From Homalodisca vitripennis (lineage: Eukaryota; Arthropoda; Insecta; Hemiptera; Cicadellidae): a DNA stretch of 64,000 nt. Shown piece after piece: positions 36,144 to 48,600 of the stretch. Position numbers and translations under genes: made by a program. The DNA is taken from positions 41,771,001 through 41,835,000 of the forward strand of contig NC_060214.1 of assembly GCF_021130785.1 (NCBI RefSeq), read 5' to 3'. How positions within the stretch are numbered: the stretch's first letter is position 1; the number at the start of each line of letters is the position of its first letter. Below the pieces are notes generated by a model. The model saw only the letters and a list, made by a program, of their open reading frames with translations. It did no database searches and was not told the DNA's origin.

Positions 36144-37799
36144 AATATTCGTTTTGGGAAGAATGGCCACATTTTGAGTCAGTCTTTAGGATTCATCAAA
36201 CAATCGTTATTAACATTTTTCGTAAAAGAACATTTTAGTGAATATTACTTAGATCTTTCCTCAATACTGTACATGTTTACTCTCAACATGTTCATTTCCG
36301 TTACGAATAAATAAATAGTGTCATTATCCTTAGTTTAAAAATCTTTCATACAATCAAGCAATCTTTTCCACGCAATATACGTAGATAGAATAGAGATATA
36401 TTTATTTTATAACGACTGTTACTTTAATTCTTGCGGGAAGTTTTTTTAATTCACTAATTTGACTGATACAATTTGACTACAACAATATATTTATTCTACA
36501 TGTATTTTAACGTGAGACCATAAAATAAAGTAAATTTAAGTTAAATCTTTCCAATATTTAATACATTCAGTATCACACCCATATCACTTCACCTATTTCA
36601 CTAGGCCTACACGAAGTTAGATATAATATAATACCAATCATTTGAAAACATAGTTTTGGATATAGCTTGTAGTTATTATGTAAAATATTAAACTGGAGGG
36701 ATTACAGCTCTATTTAGGTCACTCTTAGTTTTTCTTGTTAGGTACGGGTACTGGGTAGGAACGAAGATGTTTCTTATAAAGATGGCTGTATGTTTTATCA
36801 ATACACTGGATGGTTTAAACTCCAATCATGCCATTCATAATAGGACGTTCCCTATCCAAACATGTTTTTATATAGTTATACTAACCACTACTAAACACTT
36901 GAGACCCCCTTATTATAATTTATTTATAATTACATTAATGAAAATATTGCCAGTTGTAACACACAATCTATCATATTACACAATTCACAATTTGCCAACG
37001 TTACCAGAGAAAAAAGTTCGACATACATAAAAAGTATTTACGTTTATTTCTTAATTACAGATACCTGAGTCTGGCAGATGCTTATCAGGAATCTAATACA
37101 TTTCACTAATGCCATTTTTATTATATAAAACTAACTTTAACTTGACACCTGATTATCTTGTTTATCCACTATGCATTCACGAAAGTTTAGAACATTCGGT
37201 ATTGCACTTTTAATATCTGAAATGTAACAATTTTTTTATATAAAGGACTGTTTATTTCTTTATGCTGTCAAGACTCTGATTTTATCTACATCCAGATTTT
37301 ATTAGAAAAAAACTACAAGCTAGAAAGTACCAACAAAATTACACGTTGATTATTGCTACTTCACAGCTTGGAAGAAAATCGTCTCCATTCCAGTTTTCCA
37401 CATGACTTAAATCCAATCCCAACTGATTTGTCCAATCAGCTCCTGATCTCTCCTTGAGTTTAATGACACAAACATATCTCCTCCGATTCCGGTGAACAAC
37501 GTATATGACTAGTATACAAAGTGCTAAATCTCAGAAAACATTAGAATCACTTATCGCTTCAATCAATAAAAGGAATAAACACTATTTTTAAAGAATTTAC
37601 TATATAATTTAATTCTAAATTATTTATTTTACTGATTTAGTAACATTAACAAAAAAGAACCAATGAAATTCGGATATCTCATTTACCAGACGCAAATACA
37701 CTAGATTCCTCACCATACCACGTTAATACTTTTATACTTTGTGTTAAACATGCGTTTAAATAATAAAACAAATATGTGATCGGAATAACACCAGCTTTT

Positions 37800-38210
37800 A
37801 AACTAATTTTAAACTCTTATAGCGCAATAGCCTAATTTAGTATCCATAAATATTTATTACCAAATAGTAATAAGTCGGGATTGGAACCGTAAAGATTTTT
37901 TGGGGGAGAATACTAACGTTACTTTCGTGTATACTGATTACTGCAATATAAATATTCATAAAAAATTAATACACAGAAGATGAACTACAGTTATTAGAAG
38001 TGAAGCCTGAAACTGGCATGTAACGACTAGACTATTCGTAATAGACTTATTTAATCCTTAAAGTTCACAAACGGGCATAACATTTTTTTCTTGAGATTTA
38101 TTCTTGTGGCATAACATAGTTTGGTTTTTAAATCGTACGTTAATATTTATATTTATCATAGTTTATGTATCCATCACAACGTATGTTTAAATTAACCTTC
38201 TTTTTTAAAT
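37800..38210. repeat. Diverged repeat containing a decayed tRNA-element end
   Basis: 37823-37890 keeps the order CCTAATTTA, CATAAATATTTATT, AAATAGTA, CGGGATTGGAACCG. This is a decayed minus-strand version of the tRNA element tail and B box (compare 17311-17360). From about 38000, GAAACTGGCAT, TCTTGTGGCATAACA and TTTGGTTTT match 57660-57840 in the palindrome spacer. Confidence 0.5.
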
Positions 38211-38916
38211 TTAAAAAAATCAAACATTTTGCTGTCAAAATTAAATTACTCAAGGTTTATAATTCGTAAAATAATTTAGATCCAACGAGCCAGCCTACGT
38301 TCTAGACATTGGATAACAATCCAAAAATTATTAATGTGAACTTGTTAATATCAACAACGTGATAAGTATCGAAACATGTATCCTCTTCTTAGGATGAGTT
38401 TTAGTCATTAAAACCAAAAGCAATGGATGGAAGAGCCTGTACATGCCTGACCTGAACAAAGTGATTTAATACAGTATTAAATTTTCTTTGCAGAGCAGAA
38501 ATAAGATAGTCCTCAAAACGGCATGACCTCACAAAATTTGTATGATATTTAAATAATTATTTTCTATTTTTAGAAATGCTGAGTCTACAGTAATAAATCT
38601 TTCATATTTGGAAGTAATATATGTTACAAAATGTAAGAAAAACAGCTTAAATATAGTGGAAAAGGTGACTATGTTCTTTATTTCAATAAAAGCGTTATTA
38701 TCAATATATGGAAAATATATATGCTTTATTATGCTAAAAAGAGTGAACAGGTCTGAATAAAAACTTAAAACTAATAAATTACTAACGAAGACATTTGTAT
38801 CTTATAAAAAACTGCTTATAAAAAAGTGGCGGTCATTTTTTCCTGTAGTGGCGGCATGTTTTAGAGCCTCGTGCAAGGGTTTGTAAAAAAAATTTATTAA
38901 AAATATAAATTAAAAG

Positions 38917-38920
<4 letters not shown>

Positions 38921-38955
<35 letters not shown>
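38921..38955. repeat. TA microsatellite
   Basis: About 17 TA units, in AT-rich DNA with no adjacent element recognised. Confidence 0.95.
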
Positions 38956-38961
<6 letters not shown>

Positions 38962-39959
38962 TATATTTTTGTGTTCAGAATTAAACATATAATAATATTA
39001 GTATTTAAAGTTGGCCTTAAAAAAACTTTTACTAACAATTTTTTCCATGAAATTCGAAATTTAAATTTTTTTTTTTTAATTTGGGGGGGACCATACCTAG
39101 CAAACCAAGTTATAGTAAGAAAACTATAAAATTGAGATAGCCATTTTGTGTCAAAATTATTCTAGTTTCAGAAAAACATAAGCATTATACAAATTTATGA
39201 AACTATATTAACGCTATATAACAAAAAACAGCGATGCGCATAAATTGTAAAAAAAGGGTGTATATGTAAGAGTTTGCTAATAAAAGTTTTACTAATACAG
39301 TTTTACTTGAATACATGTTATATTCCATATTTTATTACTCAGAATGAAGTAAACTGTACAGCAGCAGTAAAATAAATTCCATAACTTTTTTTTAAGAGTC
39401 GAAAAAAGTTTCATTTTGTCATTACTCAAAACTTTTGCGGAACATTTTCAAACTGCAAAGTATAAAATGTTTTTCAAAGCTTGTATTATATCCAAATTTA
39501 TAAATCTATGGTTTACATCTGATGGGAAATGTTATGTAGTTTTAGAAAACCATAAACTGTGTCTAAATATATTACAAATATTTTGATTCCACAACTACAT
39601 GTATTACTAAAATAACAGTATATAGCCTATGCGACTAACAATGACCCTGGAATGGTCCAAACAGTTATCATACATAACCAAAGAAATTACGGTAAATATA
39701 TATTTGTTTTTGAAAATTGTTATTTCATAACTAAAAGAGTGCCTAAAATAACGTTTAGTGAGTGAAAAACAATAACAAACTACGTGAAACGAATTTTAGC
39801 CAAGTCATTTTGCAATAGCCTACACAGATTCGATAATTCATCAAACATTTCAGTAAAAAGAAATTTATTTATTCTAAAATATATTTATTTGCACTACTGC
39901 AATATTTAACAACTCGCCACACACTAAACACAACACTAAAACACAAATAAAACTACTAA

Positions 39960-40105
39960 AACTTAGTAACAAACACGACTCGTCACAGAAAGAAATGTGA
40001 ACGGCAGCGACAACATGGCGGTCACAATGAATTGTATCATCTTCTTTTACGTTCCAAACTACGAACTTGGTACGTTGCAACTACAATACTAAGAGGAATA
40101 AAACT
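39960..40105 (+). promoter_or_regulatory. Possible promoter or first exon with a YY1-like ACAACATGGCGGTC
   Basis: A locally GC-richer island contains ACAACATGGCGG (40010-40021), close to the YY1-type CAANATGGCGG element, which in other animals often overlaps the start codon of housekeeping genes. The ATG at 40015 opens only about 26 codons. No splice structure can be proven from sequence alone. Confidence 0.2.
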
Positions 40106-43100
40106 ATAGTATTCCTTAGGCTTTTTTTCCCGAATCCAATGGTGCAAGAATCGAATCGATACGTTGCCGGAATATACTGTAATAAGTGATTATGCAAGGG
40201 AATGTTTGTTCGTCAACATTTTGATGAACAACACTTGGAGGGTTAAGGAAAATCTATCGTAAATCTTGCTTAATAATTTTACTAAATTATTCCTCTACAA
40301 CATAAAAATACTTCCTTTTTTAACCAATAATAATGTACGTTTTTCCCTCATAGATCTCAAATTGATAAAATGTTGCCAACTCAGATTTTCCACTCGATTT
40401 AAACCCAATTCGGCACAATATTGTGAACCAGCTCTATAAGTGTTACTGTTATAGAAACATTCCACACCTTAAAAGAAACTTTTTTATGGCCTAAGGGGAA
40501 ATACGGGAAGAATGAGATACATTTTTACCTAAATCATTCAACATTTGTTATCAAACATTTAATTTAAATTTGTCTTTGTCCTTTAAATATTTAATTGTTC
40601 ATTAATGAGGATTATATTTGTTATGCAATTTGAGAATAAAGTAAACAGTTTAAAACTTTTTTTGATATATTTATTAATTTTTAAACCGTTGGTTTATCAC
40701 TAAAATTGAATAATTGAAGAAAAAAAATTATAAATATTTAGATGAATCTTTTAAATCTATGACTTAATATAAAAACCTATATTGGAATAAAACTTTTATA
40801 TAAAATTAAAAAATATTACCTTTAAACTTCGACAAATTATGTATTGGTTAAAATATAAACGTTCATTATTATTTAAAATCTTCTAATACCATATGCAAAA
40901 TTTCTCACAACCGTGCAATTCTTTGTTGCCCAACAAAATTAAAGACTAGTCCTGTTTTGAAAAGTTTTTTGCAACTCAGATTGTTTTAAGAATTGGTTAA
41001 ATTTGTAGACCAAAGCTTTGTAAGTTTGTAGGCTTTTAATTAGTTTAAATATGTATGTATGAAACTAGCATTATTATAAAGTATCAAAACTGTTAAGACA
41101 TATAATTTTAGCTGTTTTGATTAAAATTGTTTTAAATCTTGCTTCTAATTCCATTAGCTTATGTTTATGCAGCTTGGCTTTTAAAAAGTTCTGTTATTAC
41201 TTTTGTTCTCTGACTTGTTCGAACCTTACCTATCTCTGGCTCCCGCTGCATTATCGTTCTCCCATGTTTTATTTTTTTTTTTATCTATTCGAAGTGAAAG
41301 AGGAACTTATGAGGTTATCAATGAGGTACTAGCCAATTTGGTACTAAATAAACAGTAAGTAGCTATGAAGCTTATGGAAAGTTATTATTATATCTGTAAG
41401 TTGTATTTAGTATTCTTTAGGTTGATTTCGTGAGGGTAGGGAAGCGGGGTTCACAAATCCTTTAGTTACAAATTTCAGTTAAGAGCTGCCGAGGTGCAAG
41501 TGGTTCGAGTGGAGTTTGATTCCTTTTACGCATGAAGGTAAAAAGTTTGTGTAGGTAATTAAGGTGGAAATATAATTTGCACTGATTAAAAAAACACGTT
41601 TTTAAGACGGGCTGGGAAAGTTATGATAATTATTTTTTATACTAAAACAGATTCAATATTTTATTCATTTCTTTATATACAATTCTTCTATTATTTAAAA
41701 CAGTAACAATCACAGAGTTGCTCATTATCCAGCTACACAATTACAGAAATACACAAAAGTGCAGGAGCAGCGGGAGACTACAGTCAACTTCTAAGTTTCT
41801 ACATCACTACAAATTGTCCTTACCTCATTAGTGCACCTTAACAGTGAGAAAACAAACTCAGCTCTATACTTTCTGTGGAAGTTTATAATGAGAGCGTGGA
41901 CTTTTGTTTTACTGGCTACTGAATAACAAGCACGGTTTTAAACAAGAACAGAACAATAATTAGTTTGTAAGCTCTACGTAATTGATCTAACCTATTGCGA
42001 TAACTCAATATGAAGTATGCCAAGTTAAATTCAAATAAGCTCACCTGGAGAATAAGGAAATTTTTTATGAATATTGTGTTTAATTTATATTTTCCATAAT
42101 GGTATTCAATCTAAAGAAATTGAGAAATATATAACTAAATTTTATTAAATTTAAACGCCATAATGTTCGGTGGAAATTTATTTCCTTATTTAGAAACTAT
42201 TAAGGATTCAACAGGTCCTTGTTTTGCCTGTCTGTGCAATACCTCCTAATGGACAGGGATCTTGAAGATTTGTCACGTGGAACAACAATAACTATTTCTT
42301 GTATTTATTTTTTTAATTTTAATATTTTGTCTGAGAAGTCTCTGTAGGTACACAGTTATATTGATAACCGAAAGATTATTGGCAGTATTGGCAGACTTAA
42401 AATGCAACTAGACCCTCAAGCTGATAGGCCAATCAATTCAATTATTTCAATGATGCTGCAAGTATATTCAAATAAAGAAATATAATTATTTTATTAAGTA
42501 TTATGTGAAATATTTTCTAAGAGTATTACAATATTATTAATTAGCAGATATATACTGACAATATTTGTGCATAATTACTAACTTACAAGGTATTTTATAA
42601 AATAACTCTAGTTTTTTAATACAATTTAATTTAATATAAGAAAAATTACAAAAAGGTAATAAAATTAATACAAAATCTTTGTAATCAACCTTAAGTTTGC
42701 AATTTTTCTTATACAAGTCCTGGTAATAAATTTTGAAACTTAACTATATATACGAATTGTTTTCTAATTAGTAGTCAGGAATTTAAATTAGAAAACTTAC
42801 CAGCTATACTATACCACACATTTTGTGTGAGATATTAGAAACAAGTAAATAAAGTGTGACCTTGCAACAAATTAACATAGCGTTCGGCTAAAGAAACAAA
42901 AACATAAAAAAATAAGTACGTAATCCTCTGTCTACCAATAACAGAAGTAATCTAGTCCACAAACCTATCACTATTTTGGTTACTTGAGTTTAATGCATTT
43001 TATCGTAAATGAAAAAGTAATATTCATTTCAATAATTTGTATATCATATGAAAAATTAATACGTATAATTTAAATAAATATGTGACTGTTTTATTTATTA

Positions 43101-43649
43101 AGCTTCAGCGAAGCATTCACTCGAGGGGTTTTTAAAACAGTATTACTGTATCTTTATCCACACGATATTTTAAGAACGATAGGGCTTACAGACTTTGAAT
43201 TTTGCATGTACCTTCATTTATTTGTATACAACATGGAGTTTGATGATGGTTCTTGTCAAGTTATGGGCTTTTGGCTGAGCGTTTGGCGAAAATTCATATT
43301 ATAGGTAAAGTATTTGCAATAAGAAAAACATAACAAATAAATGTTATATAAACCGAATTAAATCATGAACATTTTAACATGAGGCATAATGATACGTGTG
43401 GTAAAACTACCAAAATTAAATTATCTATACACCCGAAATGTAATATACAACTCAACGAAACCTGTTGAGTTATATATAGTATTATAAGCAGTACCAAAAT
43501 TCAGAGTCACAGGTAGAGATAGAGAGGTAAGAAAAAAGTCCAGAGGCATGGAAGGCCGTTCCAGAGATAGAATTTATTTTTTTCGGAACTGTTGCAGTTC
43601 CAGGTCCAGGCGTTCCATTCCATATATATATTCCTGAAATATAAAAAGT

Positions 43650-44055
43650 AATATACTATAAAATATAATAAGTGAGTTTGAGTAATAATTCCGTTAAATA
43701 TTGCACATTATCTACCCAAACAATGAATGAGAACATCGTGAAACAATACAAATCCACTCCGGCTTCGAGAGAAAGCAATATCCTGACTTTATTCTTCGTT
43801 AGAGATCTGACCAAAGAACAGGAATTAGATCCCGGAACAGTTCTTTATAGTTCGTTTCTCCATGTTCCGTAAAAACGATTTACTAAACGTGAAAAGAAGT
43901 TCCGGGAACGACCAGACATCTAAATGTTCCAGTTCCGATCTTGCGTACAGGTAAAGGCAACATGTCAATTTGTTTTTTGACACTCTGCTGGAATATTTAG
44001 AGGGCCACAGGTACGCTACATTGAAATTTAAAAACGGTATTAATGCTATTCTAAT
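43650..44055 (+). repeat. Module M, flipped relative to its flanks
   Basis: The flanks on both sides match H1 in reverse, but this piece matches 6890-7290 in the forward direction (TTGAGTAATAATTCCGTTAAATA, CTACC-CAAACAATGAATGAG, CTTCGAGAGAAAGCAATATC). About 370 bp found in H1 just after the module (7290-7660) are missing here. A 66-codon frame here is not conserved and is not called. Confidence 0.75.
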
Positions 44056-44940
44056 TTCTCAAAAAAGATGTTTGCATATATGATATATATATATATCATT
44101 TGATTTAGTTGGTTTAAGAACTTTAGCATTACTGAATACCTTTCTATCAATACTTTCAATAAATCATTTGTTATAATTAGAACTTGATCAACGCAATATT
44201 ATTTAGGAGCTCAGTATAAAAATAGAAAACTGTTTTAGAATATAATGACGATCAAGTCATTAATGATGAGCAAGTTATTTCGAGGTACAACAGATGATTA
44301 GTTATCAGGAAAATTAATAATACTAAATTATTTAATAAAGGTTTTAATTAGATTAAGGCTAAATAGAAGAACTTAGTAAACAAATAATTTAAATCGATTC
44401 AACCAGCTTACAATTTAGTTTACTTCCTTTTTCCATGTGTTCTGTATTTTTGTATATTTGTATTTTGATTTCCACTTATATTAAGATCATTATTGTATCA
44501 CATTATATCCTATAGCTCTTTTCAGATGAATTTAAAATGCTAGTTTTGTGGATTATCCCGATATCATATTAAATAATACCATCCTTTGATTCTACTGTGA
44601 ACTATCTTTTGTTTACGTATTTGTATTTTACAAATCCTTTATTGTTATAAAAACAACATAACTTTTTTTAAATGTTTAAAAACGGATATTTTATTTTCTA
44701 TCTATAACAACTCATTTTAAAGTTTTAAAACTACTAATATACTAAAATCAAATATGAACTTGGATTTTAAAGATTACATTTTCTATAATTTCTTTTCAAC
44801 GTATTATTATTTCTTTTTAGTCTGCCTATTTTATTCGATTTTGCTACATATGTTAAGATTTTCATGCATAACCATGAATTTGAGCAAGAATGCTTCTTAA
44901 TGTCATTTTTTTGCCTTTTTAAACCCATACATTATATTTA

Positions 44941-44964
44941 GATATATATATATATATATATATA
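44941..44964. repeat. TA microsatellite within the old H copy
   Basis: About 12 TA units at a place where H1 (near 6190) has none. Confidence 0.9.
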
Positions 44965-45650
44965 AAATCAATATGCTCATATTAAATACATTTTATCAGT
45001 TTTTTAGAAAATATACACTCAGATTGTAAGTCATAAAACAGAAAACATTATTTAAAAACTAATTTTTGAAAAATGAAATTCTACTTAATACTATATCAAT
45101 ATTGGACTTAAAATCCTGAACTTAATAAAAGTAAACTAACTGTGTAATATGTTTATTTCCTGTAAACAATACTAAATCGGCAAAATCTAAGTGTAGAACA
45201 TTTGAACAAATATAATTGTGCTGGAAGTACTTTAAATGACATTTAATGAGTTCGTGTTTATTTTAAAGAATCCATATATTTCACATTATATAAAAAAAAA
45301 TACCAATAAAAATTATTTAAAAAATTAAATTATTTTTTCGTAAGAGACGGATTAAGATTAACATTCACACTATCCTGAACAATTTGGTAATGAATACGGC
45401 TATTTAACTAAAGTAAACAGAGAGCCCCTTGAGACAGAAACAGCTAATCAAATGAAGGTTTTTCCTGAATTTCGATTACTGCTGATAGACTCGATTGGTC
45501 AGTTGGTGATCAAAAGAACTCTCTTGTAAAGTATAGTACTTCTATTTGATGTTAAGAACCAATTTATTTTCAAATTTATTCACCTTCCTTCACTCGTTGC
45601 CTGTAACCAATTTACCCCATTGAGATTAGATATTGTAATGTAAAATTCTA

Positions 45651-48600
45651 AAGGTCATGTTTCGTTTCATAGCATTATGTGCTAACAAAAATATTCTACA
45701 CCATATGAAATTGATGAAAATCCTATATTTCGTATTTAAATGCAATTGGTTATAGTTACCGTGAGCATTTAATAATTTTCATATCACTAGTTCGATAATA
45801 TTGAGAAGCCTCATAAATAGAGCTATCCTAGAGAATTATATATAGAGCTATTCATACATGTCGGATGCTTCTACAGGTTCGAATATTATTAACATTATAA
45901 ATTTTATATTATAAAATGCGAGCCCGGAACCGCCAAATTTGAAGAGCTTCTACAAGATAAAATCTTTCGAATGATATGTTTTCCAAGCCTTTCGGAGTTA
46001 TTATAGGTCAGAAACCACTACTGGCAGCAGGCCACAGATGTTGGAGTATTTCAAAAGTCTAGACGATTCAAGAATTTGACCTTGAGCTCCCAGAGGGTAG
46101 AAGTTAATAAAGGATTGAATTATGCTGAGGTTGTGAGCTTTCTGTGGTCTCTGCTTCCCACAAATAAGGGTTTTATAAGCATACAAATCATCGGAGTGGA
46201 AAAACTCCAGGATCTTTTCGAAACTGAGACTCCATTCAATTGCGAATCTCTCAGGTACCGTTGTAAATACGATTTTTTAATTAGTACAATGAAAGGGAAG
46301 TAGTTGAAACGTTAAATATATCTCTATATAACAAAACATATTTCATACAATTTATTAAAATACAGGATGGAGAAATATTTTTTATAAATTTATAGTCCAT
46401 TAAGGCAACTTTTATGAACACAGAAAAAGTACTTCATTTGTTTAAGATAACTCCATTAAGATGTAGTATCTTAGACAGTGTTTTAATCATATAATAATTA
46501 AAACGCTTGAATATAAAAATTTGAACTGTTTTACAGTACATTATATGTATTGTTAAAGACTGCAGGAGAATGATGGTTTTATTCATTTATAACTTAGATG
46601 AATTTAATTTGTTATTTAAACAGGTTCAAAACATGTGTTTGCAATTATGTTTTCTAAATAATCTTAAAGAACAGAATTTGTGTACTTTTTTGTTTTTAAA
46701 TAATACAATTAGTGTGTTTTTTTGTTTTACAAGAACAGAAATAATGTGTTTTTCTGTTTTTCAAGAACAAAATCAAAGGATAAATCCATTTTAAGGGACT
46801 ATCAGTTGAGACTTTTACTTAATTAAAAAAACAAATTTTTTAAATATATTTCGATAAGTATAACCTGAAAATTAAAATGTCACAATACTTAAGTTGTAAC
46901 AGAACGATTAATGGCATATGTATTACAAATAAAAACAATGGTATGTGGCATACTACGGAAAATAGCACAAATAAATATTATGTAAGACAATATTTTAAAT
47001 AAATTCGTTATAAAATGTGCACTAATATAATAACTTGATAATGATTTCGATAATATACGAGCTACAGGTTCAAGACTGTCCAGGGCATAATGTGTATAAC
47101 ATTTTAAAGTAAAAACGTAATATTTCTATGCTGACAGGTAGGTATGATAACGATCTTAATTCTAGATCCTTAGACTACTAACAGCTTCATATGTACAGGG
47201 CTGATTTGTTTTGGACCATACATTCTACCCAAATTCATCATATATTTAATAGTTAAATAGTAATTTGATGATAATATGTGATGTTAATGTAATAATATAA
47301 TTGATAACACAGGTATGCTCTAATGGTTTCTCGAAGTAATGGCTAGAGTGTATTCTATTCAGATTCAAGTGACCTGTGCAGTAATACAGATCCTCTAAAT
47401 GCTATCACACATGCACATTCACAGACTGAATAGATACACAGTTCGTCCAATCACCGACTGTACTCCCAATGTGCACTGAGCATTTTTACTAACTAATATT
47501 AAATAAAGTTAATATTTTAGATATAAAAATGACACTGCCACAAACTTTAATGGTACAAAATGGAATATATCAATGAAATAGTAAAATAATAAAAATATAT
47601 GGCACAACAATTATCCGACTTTTTTTAACGTTTCACACTTATTCTGTGCTTGTACTTATCTTCTTTTTTAATGCTAATAATATATTTCATACAGTGGTAT
47701 AGATTCATCAGAGACCAAGATCCTTCACAGGCAGGGAGTGGTTCTGCTTAGTTCAAAAATACCGAGTTCAAAAACCGTGTATCATGTATCAATTATGGTA
47801 AAATTAAACCCATTCCTTAAAATCCGACCATCAAACGGCTGGATAAGGCTTAATTTGTCACCAGTCCCTTGTTCCGAAATTATTGCTAATTCGTCGTATT
47901 CCTTAGATCAATTGTTTCTTGTAATCACTACCAATTTCAATCGAAACAAAATATTTATTACTTAAATTTTAGTTAAAGGACTTCGAATTTCCCTTTATTT
48001 AAAATCTCTATAACGAAACTCTCTGTGTTCAAACAATCCAGTTGTTTATTTGACCATATACTTTTCGTTATAAAATATTGTTATTGGTTCAATAGTGGTA
48101 GTGATTTTTTCACGTAACTCTCGATAAAAACTAAATCCTCTGGATTGTCTAGTTGTGTAACAATCCCAGTTTCACTCAGCCAAGGGGGTGGGTAGATTGC
48201 TCAAAAATCATAAGCTGCTTTACGTCCAATGGACCTTAAGTATCCATATAAACAACATATTACAGGGCGCCACCTTGTTTTGTCATAGTTTAAATCCAGG
48301 CCTGAACAAGGAAAAGGCCTAAGGAATAAGTAATGGTAGCCAAAATCAGCTGAGGTCCAGTCTGCCAGAGAGTCCTTAAATTGGTTTTCTTGGTTTAAAC
48401 ACACACACAAAAAAAATAATAATACTAGAAAGACAAAAATCCTAAATTGTTAAAGAATTCTTTAAGTTGACTTTGACTGTAATAGTTATAAACTAAGTTT
48501 ACAAGTTCTCAAACTAATTCTCCCAATTTAATTTAAACTGAAAAAAAGGCAAGGTCGGTCTACATAGACATACAGGTTTTTAATTAATCAAGTCAAAGAT

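Larger units (their letters stand above)
35923..41534. other. Mostly unique AT-rich DNA without recognised genes
   Basis: No convincing coding sequence. Contents are a CA/CG run (36113-36143), a repeat shared with the palindrome spacer (37800-38210), a TA tract (38921-38955), a G-run after a T-run near 39075, a possible promoter (39960-40105), and two related stretches near 37375-37450 and 40370-40445 sharing TTTTCCAC and TTAAA-CCCAA words. GTGGTTCGAGTGGAG near 41500 is weakly B-box-like but has no tRNA fold. Confidence 0.6.
41535..45650 (-). repeat. Old, inverted, diverged copy of the H segment (about 5478-9940)
   Basis: Read in reverse it matches H1 from TAATCTCAATGGGGTAA (near 5497; here near 45620) to TATTTCCACCTTAATTACCTA (near 9922; here near 41560). 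Divergence is substantial, with many indels, in contrast to H1 versus H2. It carries the SINE remnant (42325-42405) and module M (43650-44055), the latter in flipped relative orientation. No gene is recognised. Confidence 0.85.
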
